Shown: piece by piece, positions 25,302-34,542 of the stretch
Layout of the letters: each line of letters opens with the position of its first letter
Position numbering within the stretch: the first letter of the stretch is position 1
Source: Candidatus Methanomethylicaceae archaeon
GTDB lineage: Archaea > Thermoproteota > Methanomethylicia > Methanomethylicales > Methanomethylicaceae
Length of the DNA: 43,135 nucleotides
Direction of reading: 5' to 3'
Assembly (NCBI GenBank): GCA_025057955.1
Contig: JANXER010000006.1
Coordinates: 1 to 43,135, forward strand
The notes under the pieces: model-generated
The model's database searches: none
What the model saw: the letters and a program-made list of their open reading frames with translations, nothing else
What the model was told of the DNA's origin: nothing
Program-made: the position numbers and the translations under genes

Positions 25302-26244
25302 AATTCATGATTTTTTCAAAAAATCTTCTTTTGTTTCAGGAGAGGAAATTGCAAAGAAACTTCAGATAAGTAGAGTTGCAGTCCATAAACAAATTCAAAA
25401 ACTTAGAAGCCAAGGCTATATTATAGAAGGCATTCGTGGAAGAGGTTACAGATTAATTCCAAGATCTGATGGATTGCTTCCCCTCGAATTGAAGGCAAGG
25501 CTTGAAACTAATATACTTGGAAGGGAGATAATTACATTGGAAACCGTAGATTCCACTCAAAACTTCATAAGAGAATTAGCAGAGAAGGGTGCTCCTGAAG
25601 GAACCTTGGTGATAGCTCTTGAACAAGAAGCAGGAAGAGGTAGAATGGGTAGAAAGTGGTTTTCACCAGAAGGTGGACTATGGTTTAGCATTTTATTGCG
25701 TCCGCCATTTTTGCCTAAGGAAATTTATAAATTAACATTATTATTTGGTGTGGCAATTGCAATTTCATTAAAAAATTATGGCTTGAAGCCTTCATTAAAG
25801 TGGCCAAATGATGTTCTTATTAATCAAAAGAAAGTATGTGGTATTCTTCTAGAGAGCTCTTTAGAAGCAGATAGAGTAGACTATGTAATAGTTGGCATTG
25901 GTTTGAATGCAAACTTTCCTATAACTTCATTGCCTGAGGAAATTAGAACAAACTCAACTTCACTTTATGAAGTTTTGAATAGAAAAATAGATAGAGCGGA
26001 GCTATTATGTAAAATTTTAAAAAATTCAGAATATCTATATCTAAATGCAATTAAAGAGGGATTTCTTCCTATAATATCGATTTGGAAATCTCTTTCTTCA
26101 ATGTTAGGCAAAATGGTAGAAGTAAAACTCTTAAAAGAATCCATTAGAGGAATTGCTATTGATATTGATGAAGATGGATCTCTTGTATTAAATGAAAACG
26201 GAAAATTGAAAAAAATATACTCTGGGGATATTCAACTTATTTAA
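25291..26244 (+). CDS. birA: Biotin--protein ligase with N-terminal winged helix (BirA)
   Basis: Attaches biotin to carboxylase carrier proteins; the HTH may also make it a repressor. Residues 1-60 form a winged helix (EEIAKKLQISRVAVHKQIQKL). The ligase domain shows the biotinyl-AMP loop GRGRMGRKW (115-123), KWPNDVLI (170-177) and a C-terminal SH3-like domain. Its start lies inside the CoA-transferase gene with AAAGGAG close by. No biotin synthesis or carboxylase gene is in the window. It converges on sufB with an 8-nt overlap. Confidence 0.95.
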   Translation: MSYKIHDFFKKSSFVSGEEIAKKLQISRVAVHKQIQKLRSQGYIIEGIRGRGYRLIPRSDGLLPLELKARLETNILGREIITLETVDSTQNFIRELAEKGAPEGTLVIALEQEAGRGRMGRKWFSPEGGLWFSILLRPPFLPKEIYKLTLLFGVAIAISLKNYGLKPSLKWPNDVLINQKKVCGILLESSLEADRVDYVIVGIGLNANFPITSLPEEIRTNSTSLYEVLNRKIDRAELLCKILKNSEYLYLNAIKEGFLPIISIWKSLSSMLGKMVEVKLLKESIRGIAIDIDEDGSLVLNENGKLKKIYSGDIQLI

Positions 26245-27436
26245 TTTCAAATATTCTTCTTCTTATCTCTGTTTTTAGTGCCTCAGGCAACCCAGGTAAG
26301 CCAGGATCTAAGAAACCCTTCACAAGTATTCCAATTGCTTCTTCCGGTGGTATTCCTCTTGACATTAGATAGTGAAGTTGCTCCTCTTGTAGTTTTCCTA
26401 TAGCTGCTTCATGAGAGAGTTCGGTCTCAGAATGTTCAGCTACTAATTCGGGTATAGCTATAATAGATGCAGTTGGACATAACATCATTCCTCTACACTC
26501 AAGATGTCCTTTTGTAGCTTTATTTTGACCTATTATCTGTCCTCTATTGTAAACTTTAGCTCTTCCAGTGGCAACAACCTTAAATATGGATTCTCCTGAA
26601 CATCCTTCTCCCATTAGGAGTATTCTATTTCCTAAATCTATTATAGAATCCTTACTTGCATATATTATAGAATTGAATTTCACCTTTGCCCCTTTCCCCA
26701 CTAGATAGGCTGTTGGATAAGCTTGTATATCACGCACTGGATTTAGCGTTATATAGTTGGATATTAAAACTCCTCCATCTTCTATTATTGCTCCAGTTCT
26801 AGGCCTAACACATACGTTCTCTCCCCAATTATGTATCATTGTAAATATTACTGTTGCATTTCTCTTTACATAAAATTCAGTAATGCCCACATGTAGAGCA
26901 TAACTTACTTTACTACTTATCGTACATCCAGTTATTATGTTTAGCTCAGATTCTTCCTCTGCTATTACTATATTATGTGGTGCTTGTAATAATCCTGAAG
27001 TATTTATAAATAGACATGCTTGTACTGGCTGTGAAATTTTCACACCAGGCTCAGTTCTTATAAAATAGCCCTTACTTTGCTTTAATTCAGCAATAGCGGT
27101 GTATTTATCTTGATCAACTGATAGACATCTCCAGTAATAGGATTTCAACCATTCATACTTTGATAGAGCCTCATCTGTTGAAGTAATCTCCAATCCTTTT
27201 ATGCTAGATGCTATTTTAGAAAGGAGCACAGAGTGATCTATTTGAAAATAAGTTCCACTTTTCTCCTTTGAAATTTCTATTCCAACATCTAAAGCTCTAT
27301 TTTCCACTTCTTTATCAATTGATTTTTCCACCTCTATTCTATCAATAAATTTACTGAGATCTATGTCACTTCCATAAGTTGCTCTTTTATCAATGGCTTG
27401 AAGTGCTGCTTTCTTGAGTTTTTCCCTCCAATCCAT
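26237..27436 (-). CDS. sufB: SufB/SufD-family Fe-S cluster scaffold protein
   Basis: Scaffold for iron-sulfur cluster assembly, 399 residues, working with SufC. The right-handed beta-helix core is seen in runs such as GAIIEDGGVLISNYI and GQIIGQNKATKGHLECRG. The C-terminus has the conserved AEHSETELSHEAAIGKLQEEQLHYLMSRGI helix pair. Only one SufBD-type gene is present, as in minimal archaeal SufBC systems. The ATG lies 47 nt inside sufC, an unusually long overlap, but the N-terminus from this ATG looks natural. Confidence 0.92.
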   Translation of the reverse strand: MDWREKLKKAALQAIDKRATYGSDIDLSKFIDRIEVEKSIDKEVENRALDVGIEISKEKSGTYFQIDHSVLLSKIASSIKGLEITSTDEALSKYEWLKSYYWRCLSVDQDKYTAIAELKQSKGYFIRTEPGVKISQPVQACLFINTSGLLQAPHNIVIAEEESELNIITGCTISSKVSYALHVGITEFYVKRNATVIFTMIHNWGENVCVRPRTGAIIEDGGVLISNYITLNPVRDIQAYPTAYLVGKGAKVKFNSIIYASKDSIIDLGNRILLMGEGCSGESIFKVVATGRAKVYNRGQIIGQNKATKGHLECRGMMLCPTASIIAIPELVAEHSETELSHEAAIGKLQEEQLHYLMSRGIPPEEAIGILVKGFLDPGLPGLPEALKTEIRRRIFEIK

Positions 27437-28184
27437 AATTAAGCACCTCTTTTATCAATTTTTCATATCCTAAAGCTTCTATTTTTGAAATCAACTCTTC
27501 AAAAGTTCCACTCAAAACTATCCTTCCATTTGACATAATGTATAATCTCTTTGGCTTTATATATTGAAGAATATGTCTATGATGTGTAATTATTATTGAG
27601 GAACAATTATTATTTTCTATATATTCTCTTATACTATCGCCCAATATCCTTAAAGAATCTATATCAACTCCACTATCTACTTCATCAAGTATCATGAGCT
27701 TAGGCCTCATAGCAAATATTTGTGCAAGTTCACTTCTCTTTCTCTCTCCTCCGGAAAATCCTACGTTCAAATCCCTATCCATGTATTTTGAATAATTCAA
27801 ATTCACTTTATCAAGAATATTCATTACAAACTCTATATGATTTTTTGACTTCCATGGATTTATTCCTCCAGCTAGAGCAATCATATCTCCAAGCTTTAAT
27901 CCACGTATGGAAGGTGGAGATTGAAATGCCATAGCAATTCCCATTTTAGCTCTTTCATATATTGGTTTATTCGTGATGTCCATACCCTCGAATAGAATTT
28001 TACCTTTATTAATTATATATTGAGGAAGTCCTATCAATGCATTAGCTAATGTTGTCTTTCCAGAAGCATTATGCCCCATTATAGCTATAACTTCTCCTCT
28101 ATCTAATTTGAGATTAATTCCTTTTAATATTTCCTTTCCTTCAACAGAGACATGAAGGTCTTGAACTTCAAGTAACAAATTCAT
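27390..28184 (-). CDS. sufC: SufC, Fe-S assembly ATPase
   Basis: ABC-type ATPase powering the SufB scaffold, 264 residues. Walker A GHNASGKT is at 37-44. The ABC signature FSGGERKRSELAQIFA and Walker B LMILDEVDSGVDID are characteristic of SufC. The Ser/Thr-rich C-terminal tail (QESSTSSH) is encoded by the part overlapping sufB. A likely TATA box (28212-28222 on this strand) sits in the 50-nt divergent region shared with the Dph6 gene. Confidence 0.95.
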   Translation of the reverse strand: MNLLLEVQDLHVSVEGKEILKGINLKLDRGEVIAIMGHNASGKTTLANALIGLPQYIINKGKILFEGMDITNKPIYERAKMGIAMAFQSPPSIRGLKLGDMIALAGGINPWKSKNHIEFVMNILDKVNLNYSKYMDRDLNVGFSGGERKRSELAQIFAMRPKLMILDEVDSGVDIDSLRILGDSIREYIENNNCSSIIITHHRHILQYIKPKRLYIMSNGRIVLSGTFEELISKIEALGYEKLIKEVLNYGLEGKTQESSTSSH

Positions 28185-28197
28185 ATCCCCATAAGCA

Positions 28198-28206
28198 TTT
28201 TATATT
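28198..28206 (+). promoter_or_regulatory. TATA box for the Dph6 gene
   Basis: ATTTTATATT-like sequence about 30 nt before ATG 28235, consistent with a near-leaderless message. A second AT-rich box at 28212-28222 fits the divergent sufC promoter. Assigned by eye. Confidence 0.4.
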
Positions 28207-28234
28207 GCTCACTTTTATATATTATGATTATTTT

Positions 28235-28912
28235 ATGCGAATAGCAATTTTATATTCTGGTGGAAAGGATAGTAATCTTGCTCTATATTATTTAATAAAA
28301 GAAAATTATGAAATTGCTTTTCTATTAACAGTAATACCAAATAAATTTGATTCTTGGATGTTCCATAGACCAAATGTGGAATTAGCGAAGGTTCAAGCAG
28401 AATGTCTAAATCTTCCTTGGCAATATGTTAATGTGTCTGGCGAAAAGGATTTTGAGTTATATGAGCTTAAAACCTTTCTTTCTTCCATAAGAGGAATAGA
28501 TGGCATTGCTACAGGGGTAATTGCAAGCAAGTATCAAAAAGAAAAGATTGAGGATTTATGTAAAAACTTAAATCTCAAGCCTATATTTCCGCTTTGGGGT
28601 AAATCAGAGCTTCTTCTTCTTAAAGAAATAGTATCTTTAAATTTTGAAGTTTATTTTACATCTGTTTCTGCTGAAGGTATTGGAAAGGAGTGGCTTGGTA
28701 GAAGATTAGATATGGAAAGCATTAATCTTCTTATGAGGATTAGAGAAAGATATGGGATAAATATTTCCGGTGAGGGTGGAGAATATGAAACTTTTGTTTG
28801 CAATTCTCCATTATTTAAGATGAGGATAAAAATTTTAGAAGCTGAAACAATATGGAAGAGAAATTATGGATACTGGATTATTAAAAAATATATCCTTTTA
28901 CCAAAAATATAA
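28235..28912 (+). CDS. dph6: Diphthine--ammonia ligase (Dph6-type ATP pyrophosphatase)
   Basis: Performs the last step of diphthamide synthesis on elongation factor 2. The adenylation loop YSGGKDSNLALYYL is at 7-20. The domain-defining GVIASKYQKEKIEDLC and the C-terminal SGEGGEYETFV motif are those of Dph6/MJ0570 proteins. About 225 residues. ATG 28235 (MRIAILYSGGKDS) is preferred to a longer open frame whose extra ten codons run through TATA-like sequence. Divergent from sufC. Confidence 0.9.
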   Translation: MRIAILYSGGKDSNLALYYLIKENYEIAFLLTVIPNKFDSWMFHRPNVELAKVQAECLNLPWQYVNVSGEKDFELYELKTFLSSIRGIDGIATGVIASKYQKEKIEDLCKNLNLKPIFPLWGKSELLLLKEIVSLNFEVYFTSVSAEGIGKEWLGRRLDMESINLLMRIRERYGINISGEGGEYETFVCNSPLFKMRIKILEAETIWKRNYGYWIIKKYILLPKI

Positions 28913-28949
28913 TTTATTTCTAAATTTTAATGTTATGGTGGGGATGTGA

Positions 28950-30569
28950 TTGAGTAAGTTCATATTTATAACTGGTGGAGTTTTAAGTAGCGTAGGAAAA
29001 GGAATCCTTACTGCTTCTATTGGAAAAATGTTACAAGTAAGAGGTCATAGTGTATCAATTGTTAAGATAGATCCATATGTTAATGTGGATGCGGGAACAA
29101 TGAATCCATACATACATGGCGAGGTTTTTGTTACTGAGGATGGAGGAGAGACGGATTTAGATTTAGGCCATTATGAAAGATTTCTCGATATTAATTTATC
29201 CAAATTAAACAATATAACTACAGGTCAAATATATTCATCAGTCATAGAGAAGGAGAGAAAAGGTGAATATTTAGGAAGATGCGTTCAAATTATTCCACAT
29301 GTTACTGATGAAATTAAAGAGAGATTGAGGATAGTTGCAAAGCTTACAAATGCAGAAATTCTTCTTGTTGAAATTGGTGGTACTGTTGGAGATATAGAAA
29401 GTTTGCCCTTTTTTGAGGCTGTGAGGCAAATGAGGCTTGAGGAGGGTTATAGTAATACTTTATTCGTTCATATTGCTCTTGTTCCCATCCTTGATGTAAC
29501 TAATGAGCAGAAGAGCAAGCCCTTTCAGCATAGCATACAGGAATTGAGGAGAATTGGCATTCAGCCAGATATACTTGTTGCCAGATGTAGAGTTCAAATT
29601 GAAGAATCCATTAGGAAAAAGATATCGCTTTTTGGAAGTGTACCTTATGATGCTGTTTTTACATCATATAATGTTGATAATATATACAATCTTCCATTGG
29701 AACTTGATAAACAAGGCATGGGCGATTACATAGTTAAGAGACTTATGTTGAATAGTAAGCCGCCCAATTGGGGGGAATGGAAATCAATAGTTTCTTCCTT
29801 CTATAATGTAAGGGATAGTGTTAAAATAGCTATGTGTGGAAAATATACAAAGCTTTCTGATTCTTATATAAGCATAATAGAAGCACTTAAACATGCAGGA
29901 GCAAAGCTTGGTGCAGCTCCTAAATTGGAATGGATTGAGACAACGTGTTTGGAAGAAGATCCTTCTTCATTTAATTTTAATAATTATCATGGGATAGTAG
30001 TTTTGCCTGGCTTTGGAGCTAGAGGAACAGAGGGAAAAATACTTGCGATAAAGTATGCAAGAGAAAATAAAATTCCATTCTTAGGAATATGTTATGGCTT
30101 TCAATTAGCAATTGTTGAATTTGCAAGAAATGTTCTAGGCTATAAAAGCGCTCATACGACTGAAGTTGATCCTAATACTCCTTATCCCATAATAGATTTA
30201 TTACCAGAGCAGAGAAATCTACAAAATTTAGGCGGAAGTATGCGCTTGGGAGCTTATAAAATATTATTGAAGGAAGGAACAATGGCTCAAAAATTATATG
30301 GATCTTCCATTATATCTGAGAGACATCGTCATAGGTATGAGGTAAATCAAAAATATTTAAATGATCTTGAAGAGGCAGGAATGATAATAAGCGGAATTTC
30401 ATATGATGGAAAAAGTGTAGAATTTATAGAATTGAAGGACCATCCATTTTTTTTAGGCTCACAATCACATCCTGAATTCAAGTCGAGACCTGGTAAGCCC
30501 TCTCCTCCATTCCTCGGATTTTTAAACGCTTGTATAAAACGAAAGAAGTTTATTGTAGCAAAAATCTAA
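28950..30569 (+). CDS. pyrG: CTP synthase
   Basis: Converts UTP to CTP with glutamine or ammonia. The amidoligase domain (1-265) starts [16 protein letters not shown] and contains the P-loop-like site. The glutaminase domain has the nucleophile in GICYGFQLA and the His-Glu pair in [12 protein letters not shown]. Length 539 is normal. Translation begins at TTG 28950 with GGTGGGG ten bases ahead. The 3' end overlaps the convergent ArsR-type gene by 20 nt. Confidence 0.97.
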   Translation: MSKFIFITGGVLSSVGKGILTASIGKMLQVRGHSVSIVKIDPYVNVDAGTMNPYIHGEVFVTEDGGETDLDLGHYERFLDINLSKLNNITTGQIYSSVIEKERKGEYLGRCVQIIPHVTDEIKERLRIVAKLTNAEILLVEIGGTVGDIESLPFFEAVRQMRLEEGYSNTLFVHIALVPILDVTNEQKSKPFQHSIQELRRIGIQPDILVARCRVQIEESIRKKISLFGSVPYDAVFTSYNVDNIYNLPLELDKQGMGDYIVKRLMLNSKPPNWGEWKSIVSSFYNVRDSVKIAMCGKYTKLSDSYISIIEALKHAGAKLGAAPKLEWIETTCLEEDPSSFNFNNYHGIVVLPGFGARGTEGKILAIKYARENKIPFLGICYGFQLAIVEFARNVLGYKSAHTTEVDPNTPYPIIDLLPEQRNLQNLGGSMRLGAYKILLKEGTMAQKLYGSSIISERHRHRYEVNQKYLNDLEEAGMIISGISYDGKSVEFIELKDHPFFLGSQSHPEFKSRPGKPSPPFLGFLNACIKRKKFIVAKI

Positions 30570-30888
30570 CTTCTTTTACATCAGTTGTACAGATTTTCTT
30601 TACCCCTCTTATTCCAGGCTTGTATATTGTCTTTATAAGCCCTACATTCTCAAGTATTCTTATTTGTGCGCTTGCATTGGCTTTACTCTGTTTTATTAAT
30701 TCTGCAATCTCTTGCATATCCACTTCCTTCTCTCTTACATAATTTAGTATTTGTATTCTTGTTGGTGAGGATAATGCCATTGCAACGTTCACAATGTTAT
30801 TTTCCCCCCTTATTATAAGTACTCCATCTTCTGTTTTATCTAATTTTAGGTTTTCAATAGTTTTTTCAATTTTGTACTCTTTGGTCAT
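30550..30888 (-). CDS. ArsR-family winged-helix transcriptional regulator
   Basis: DNA-binding protein of 112 residues. The winged helix spans about 35-100: [50 protein letters not shown]. The metal-binding ELCVC motif of classical ArsR/SmtB sensors is missing and only one cysteine (ICTTD) occurs, so the signal is unknown. Its own promoter (TTTAAA near 30928-30934 on this strand) and a perfect palindrome at 31008-31021 lie in the upstream region. The palindrome is a candidate site for autoregulation or for control of the divergent gene. Confidence 0.85.
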   Translation of the reverse strand: MTKEYKIEKTIENLKLDKTEDGVLIIRGENNIVNVAMALSSPTRIQILNYVREKEVDMQEIAELIKQSKANASAQIRILENVGLIKTIYKPGIRGVKKICTTDVKEVRFLLQ

Positions 30889-31007
30889 TTTTCATCACTC
30901 TTTTTTAGTATTATTGTAAAAATCTACTTTTAAACTTTTTGTTATTTTGAAACAATACACAAAAATTATAACTAAATAATATAATATTGTTAATATATAT
31001 TAAGTTA

Positions 31008-31021
31008 CAGTAAATTTACTG
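31008..31021. promoter_or_regulatory. 14-bp perfect palindrome, candidate operator
   Basis: CAGTAAATTTACTG is a perfect inverted repeat in the divergent region between the ArsR-type regulator and the DUF460 gene. It ends about 12 nt before the TATA box of the latter. Site shape and place suit a dimeric winged-helix protein. Binding is inferred. Confidence 0.45.
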
Positions 31022-31033
31022 ATTCAGATACAG

Positions 31034-31041
31034 TTATAAAT
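31034..31041 (+). promoter_or_regulatory. TATA box for the DUF460 gene
   Basis: TTATAAAT about 30 nt before ATG 31069, suggesting a leader of only a few bases. Assigned by eye. Confidence 0.45.
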
Positions 31042-31068
31042 CTTATCTTTTAAATTTTATCCTCGACT

Positions 31069-32979
31069 ATGCAAATATATCATACTGTTCTTGGTATTGA
31101 TAGATTGCCATCATATAATGATTTTGCAGTAGTAATAATAAGCAACTCAGAAATAATTTTTAAAAAGGAATGTGTAAGTAAAAATGAATTACTTGAAATA
31201 GCTCAACAATTTAAAGTAAATGCTATTGCAATTGACAATATATATGAGCTAGGCTCAGAGAGTGAAATTAAAGCATTCATGAGTTATCTCTATAACGTAG
31301 ATCTTGTTCAAGTTACTGGTTCCCCTATTCATGGATTTAAGCCTCTTTCGCTTATTGCTAGAGAATTGGGGTTATCGAAAGGTAGTAAGCTATCTCCAAT
31401 GAAATCAGCAGAGGTATGTGCAATGGCTACAATAGCTGGTTATGGATATCTTGTAAAGTTCTATGATCCAGAAACTAAGATTGTAATCTCAAGGAGGAGA
31501 AAATTTGGATCAGGTGGAATGAGCTCTGAGCGATTCAAGAGAAGCATGGAAGGTGCAATATTAAATTTAACTAGGATAATCGAAAATCGATTAAAGTCCA
31601 GAGGAATAGATTATGATCTTCTATTTAGAAGGGGAAATTATGGTCTGGATGGTTCTACATTTATAATCTATGCTCCACGAAATCAAATATCTGGAATAGT
31701 TCGCCCATTACGTACCTCAAGTATAAATGTTCGAGTAATCCCTATGTTTTCTAAATCATTTGATTTTGTTCCCCTTAATGCTCCAATAGCCAATCATAAA
31801 AAGAGATATTTAATTGTTGGAATAGATCCTGGCATTGTATGTGGAATTGCAATACTTGATTTAAATGGAAGAGTTTTACATTTATCGAGTGGAAGAAACA
31901 TAACAAGAGGACAAATTACTAGAACAATTATTTCATTAGGAAGAGCGTTAGTTTTTGCATCAGATGTTAATCCTCCTCCGTCTATGATCCTCAAATTGGC
32001 AGCCTCTCATAATGCTATTATATTCTATCCTGAGAGCTTCCTTAAAGTTGAAGAAAAATCAATTATAATAGAGAAAATCATTTCTGAACAAAATATAAAG
32101 GTGAAGGATTCACATCAATCAGATGCTCTTGCAGCAGCCTTAAAAGCTTATCTCTCTTATAAAAATAAGTTGGAGCAATGCATATCACATGTAAAGGAAC
32201 TAGGGGCCCAAGTTGATTTAGAGGAAGTTAAAGCATTAGTGATAAGAGGTATGAGTATAAGGGATGCTATAATGACCTCAAAGATTCCTAAAGTGGAAAA
32301 ATCAGTAAAGATAAAGAAGCAAAGATCTGAAAAGGAGCGTATAAAATTCCTAAAGAGTAAACTGGAATTAATGAAATTAGAGCGTGAGTATTTACTTGCT
32401 AAAGTGAAAGAACTTGAATCTAAAGCTGAAGAACTTGAAGAGGAATTGCGATTAAAGAAAATAGAGGTTAAATCTATTGATAAGGATGAAATTGATCGAA
32501 GAGTTAGTTCATATATATCTGAAATTGGTAGATTGAGAGCAGAATTGGAAAAGGAGAAGAATGAGAAGCAACTTCTTAAGTCATATCTCACCTCATTAGC
32601 ATCTAGAGAGTTAATGATTTTCAAAAAGATCTCGAGTCTAAGGGAAGCTCTAGAACTTCAGAATATTATTGTAAAGAAAATTGATGAAATAGATGAAGAC
32701 CTGAGAAAAATTCTTTTGAAATCTCCTCCAAAATTTATCATCGTTCAAGAATCTTATATCGATGATATATTTGATTTTGGCATTCCGGTAATCATGTTAA
32801 GTGATCTGAAGTATGTGGAATATGAGGATTTTATTATAGTTGATTCCGCCTCATTCAATAGTGCTTTAGAGAATGCAAAAAAGAAACTAGAGGAGCATCA
32901 GAAGGAGAGGGCGAAGAAAATAAAACATTTGTTTGAAGAATATCGATTAGAAAGACTTAAGGAACTTAAAAAAGCATAA
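31069..32979 (+). CDS. DUF460/COG2433 protein, predicted RNase H-like nuclease with coiled coil
   Basis: Archaeal conserved protein of 636 residues and unproven function. The N-terminal region (1-230) is the DUF460-specific part. A RuvC/RNase H-like domain follows: VGIDPGIVCGIAILD (about 248-262) provides the first acidic residue and KDSHQSDALAAALKAY (about 345-360) the last ones. Residues about 430-500 and 600-630 are long charged coiled coils. The intact acidic residues suggest nuclease activity on structured DNA or RNA, which is inference. It overlaps the convergent mat gene by 14 nt. Confidence 0.85.
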   Translation: MQIYHTVLGIDRLPSYNDFAVVIISNSEIIFKKECVSKNELLEIAQQFKVNAIAIDNIYELGSESEIKAFMSYLYNVDLVQVTGSPIHGFKPLSLIARELGLSKGSKLSPMKSAEVCAMATIAGYGYLVKFYDPETKIVISRRRKFGSGGMSSERFKRSMEGAILNLTRIIENRLKSRGIDYDLLFRRGNYGLDGSTFIIYAPRNQISGIVRPLRTSSINVRVIPMFSKSFDFVPLNAPIANHKKRYLIVGIDPGIVCGIAILDLNGRVLHLSSGRNITRGQITRTIISLGRALVFASDVNPPPSMILKLAASHNAIIFYPESFLKVEEKSIIIEKIISEQNIKVKDSHQSDALAAALKAYLSYKNKLEQCISHVKELGAQVDLEEVKALVIRGMSIRDAIMTSKIPKVEKSVKIKKQRSEKERIKFLKSKLELMKLEREYLLAKVKELESKAEELEEELRLKKIEVKSIDKDEIDRRVSSYISEIGRLRAELEKEKNEKQLLKSYLTSLASRELMIFKKISSLREALELQNIIVKKIDEIDEDLRKILLKSPPKFIIVQESYIDDIFDFGIPVIMLSDLKYVEYEDFIIVDSASFNSALENAKKKLEEHQKERAKKIKHLFEEYRLERLKELKKA

Positions 32980-34180
32980 ATTTTCTATCCAAGATTCCTT
33001 CTGTTATTTTTTCAATATTTTCAAATTCTTGGTTTACAATAGCTTCTATTTCATACTTTATTTCATTACTTGATGAAATTCCCTTTTCCATTACCAATTG
33101 TATATTTGTTATATATGGATCATCTATTGGTCTGCCTATTTGACTTACAATTTTTACATAAGCCTCCTTGACGCCTTTTAGTTCAGCGATCCTATTTGCA
33201 ATTATACTTGCAATCACATTGTATATTTTCCCAACGTGGCTTACTGGATTCTTTCCTGCTGCAGCCTCAAGCGACATTGGTCTTGATGGTGTTATTAAAC
33301 CATTACTTCTATTTCCCCTGCCCGTCTCTCCATCATCTCCCATTTCTGCAGAAGTTCCAGTAACTGTTAAGTATATAGCATTAACCTCCGGTCTATCTGC
33401 GCTATTTATCATAACCTCTATGGGAAAATCATATTTCTTAACTAAATAGTCCTCAATCTCTTTCTTTAGTTCCTCCTTTATTGATAAATAATGGCTTACA
33501 TCATTTATGAATCTTGAAACCATGGCCACTGCTACTATTAACTTTATTTCATTTCCTACTCTCAATCCCATGACCTTTACATCTTCTCCTGTTTCTGGAA
33601 GCTTTTTCTTCAATTGTTCTGAGTTTATGAATCTTTCTGTTTCATAAACAATCCTTTCCAAGTTATCTAATGGAGCATATGCTACGCCAATTGATGTATC
33701 ATTTGCACATTTTATTCTACTTCTAAATTCATAGTTTGCAACCAAGTCCAAAGATCCTCTGCCAATTCTATAGTCTACTATAATATGAGCCTCTGGATCT
33801 AGAAATCTGAAATTCCTCTTTATCCACTTTTTAGCAGATTCCACTGCAAGTCTTCCAACTGGAATTTGCTCTTGTTTGTTATTAACGAAAACCTCTGTAG
33901 TTGCTCTTCCAGATACTAATATGTATATTGGTAATAAAACCTCGCCACCGCCAAATCTAACATTTGCTTGTCCTCCAACCACAAGTACTTTATCTACATT
34001 ATGATGAAGTATTTGTTTAAACCTCTCTCTATAGAATTTACAAAGATTAATGCTAAATTCCTCTGAAATTCCATCTGCCATATAATCAGGATGACCTACA
34101 CCCTTTCTCTCAACGAATTCCACAAATTGTTCCTCTATAGGTTGAATGTTCAAATGTTCAATAATTATATTTCGTTTCAA
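32966..34180 (-). CDS. mat: Methionine adenosyltransferase, archaeal type
   Basis: Makes S-adenosylmethionine from methionine and ATP. The sequence is the archaeal family, not bacterial MetK: FVERKGVGHPDYMADGISEEFS near the start, GGGEVLLPIYILVSGRA, and GDDGETGRGNRSNGLITP in the middle. Length 404 is standard. It follows the Sm-like gene by 14 nt on the same strand and probably shares its promoter. It supplies the cofactor for several SAM-dependent enzymes nearby (Trm1, TrmI and the small methyltransferase). Confidence 0.96.
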   Translation of the reverse strand: MKRNIIIEHLNIQPIEEQFVEFVERKGVGHPDYMADGISEEFSINLCKFYRERFKQILHHNVDKVLVVGGQANVRFGGGEVLLPIYILVSGRATTEVFVNNKQEQIPVGRLAVESAKKWIKRNFRFLDPEAHIIVDYRIGRGSLDLVANYEFRSRIKCANDTSIGVAYAPLDNLERIVYETERFINSEQLKKKLPETGEDVKVMGLRVGNEIKLIVAVAMVSRFINDVSHYLSIKEELKKEIEDYLVKKYDFPIEVMINSADRPEVNAIYLTVTGTSAEMGDDGETGRGNRSNGLITPSRPMSLEAAAGKNPVSHVGKIYNVIASIIANRIAELKGVKEAYVKIVSQIGRPIDDPYITNIQLVMEKGISSSNEIKYEIEAIVNQEFENIEKITEGILDRKFMLF

Positions 34181-34194
34181 ATAATACCACCAAA

Positions 34195-34452
34195 TTATCT
34201 TTTTGCCTGTTTCATTTTTCCCTCTGAAAGAGATGTCACTATGTAGAGTATGTTGCTCCCTCTAACTAGGATTTTCCCGTATTTTGCCAAGGGGCTTCCA
34301 TCATCCACTGTTTCCATTGCATCTGTTAGCACAAGATTCATTGTTTGATCAAATTTCACGAGATTTCCTATATATTCATGCCCATCTTTTAGTTTCACTA
34401 AAATTTGGCTATTTATTGCCTTATTAAGCAATCTGAAGGTTTCACTTGGCAT
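34195..34452 (-). CDS. Sm-like RNA-binding protein (LSm)
   Basis: Archaeal Sm protein of 85 residues forming ring oligomers that bind U-rich RNA. Sm1 reads ILVKLKDGHEYIGNLVKFDQTMNLVLTDA and Sm2 is KILVRGSNILYI, with the IRG-type RNA-binding turn as VRG. A TATA-like stretch (about 34508-34520 on this strand) lies upstream. First gene of a likely lsm-mat operon. Confidence 0.94.
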   Translation of the reverse strand: MPSETFRLLNKAINSQILVKLKDGHEYIGNLVKFDQTMNLVLTDAMETVDDGSPLAKYGKILVRGSNILYIVTSLSEGKMKQAKR

Positions 34453-34542
34453 TAAATTACACCATTGTTATCCTCATTAACTTCTTATTAAAAAATTTGT
34501 CGAATCTTATTTATATAAAAATTGTGACAGTTTCTGTACATT

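Noticed and set aside
30889-31068. RNA gene in the longest intergenic stretch
   Set aside because: The 180 bases are AT-rich with two TATA-like boxes and a palindrome; no cloverleaf or stable GC-rich stem is seen.
32157-32624. Minus-strand 155-codon open frame within the DUF460 coiled coil
   Set aside because: Serine/phenylalanine-rich product typical of the reverse of a Lys/Glu-rich coiled coil.
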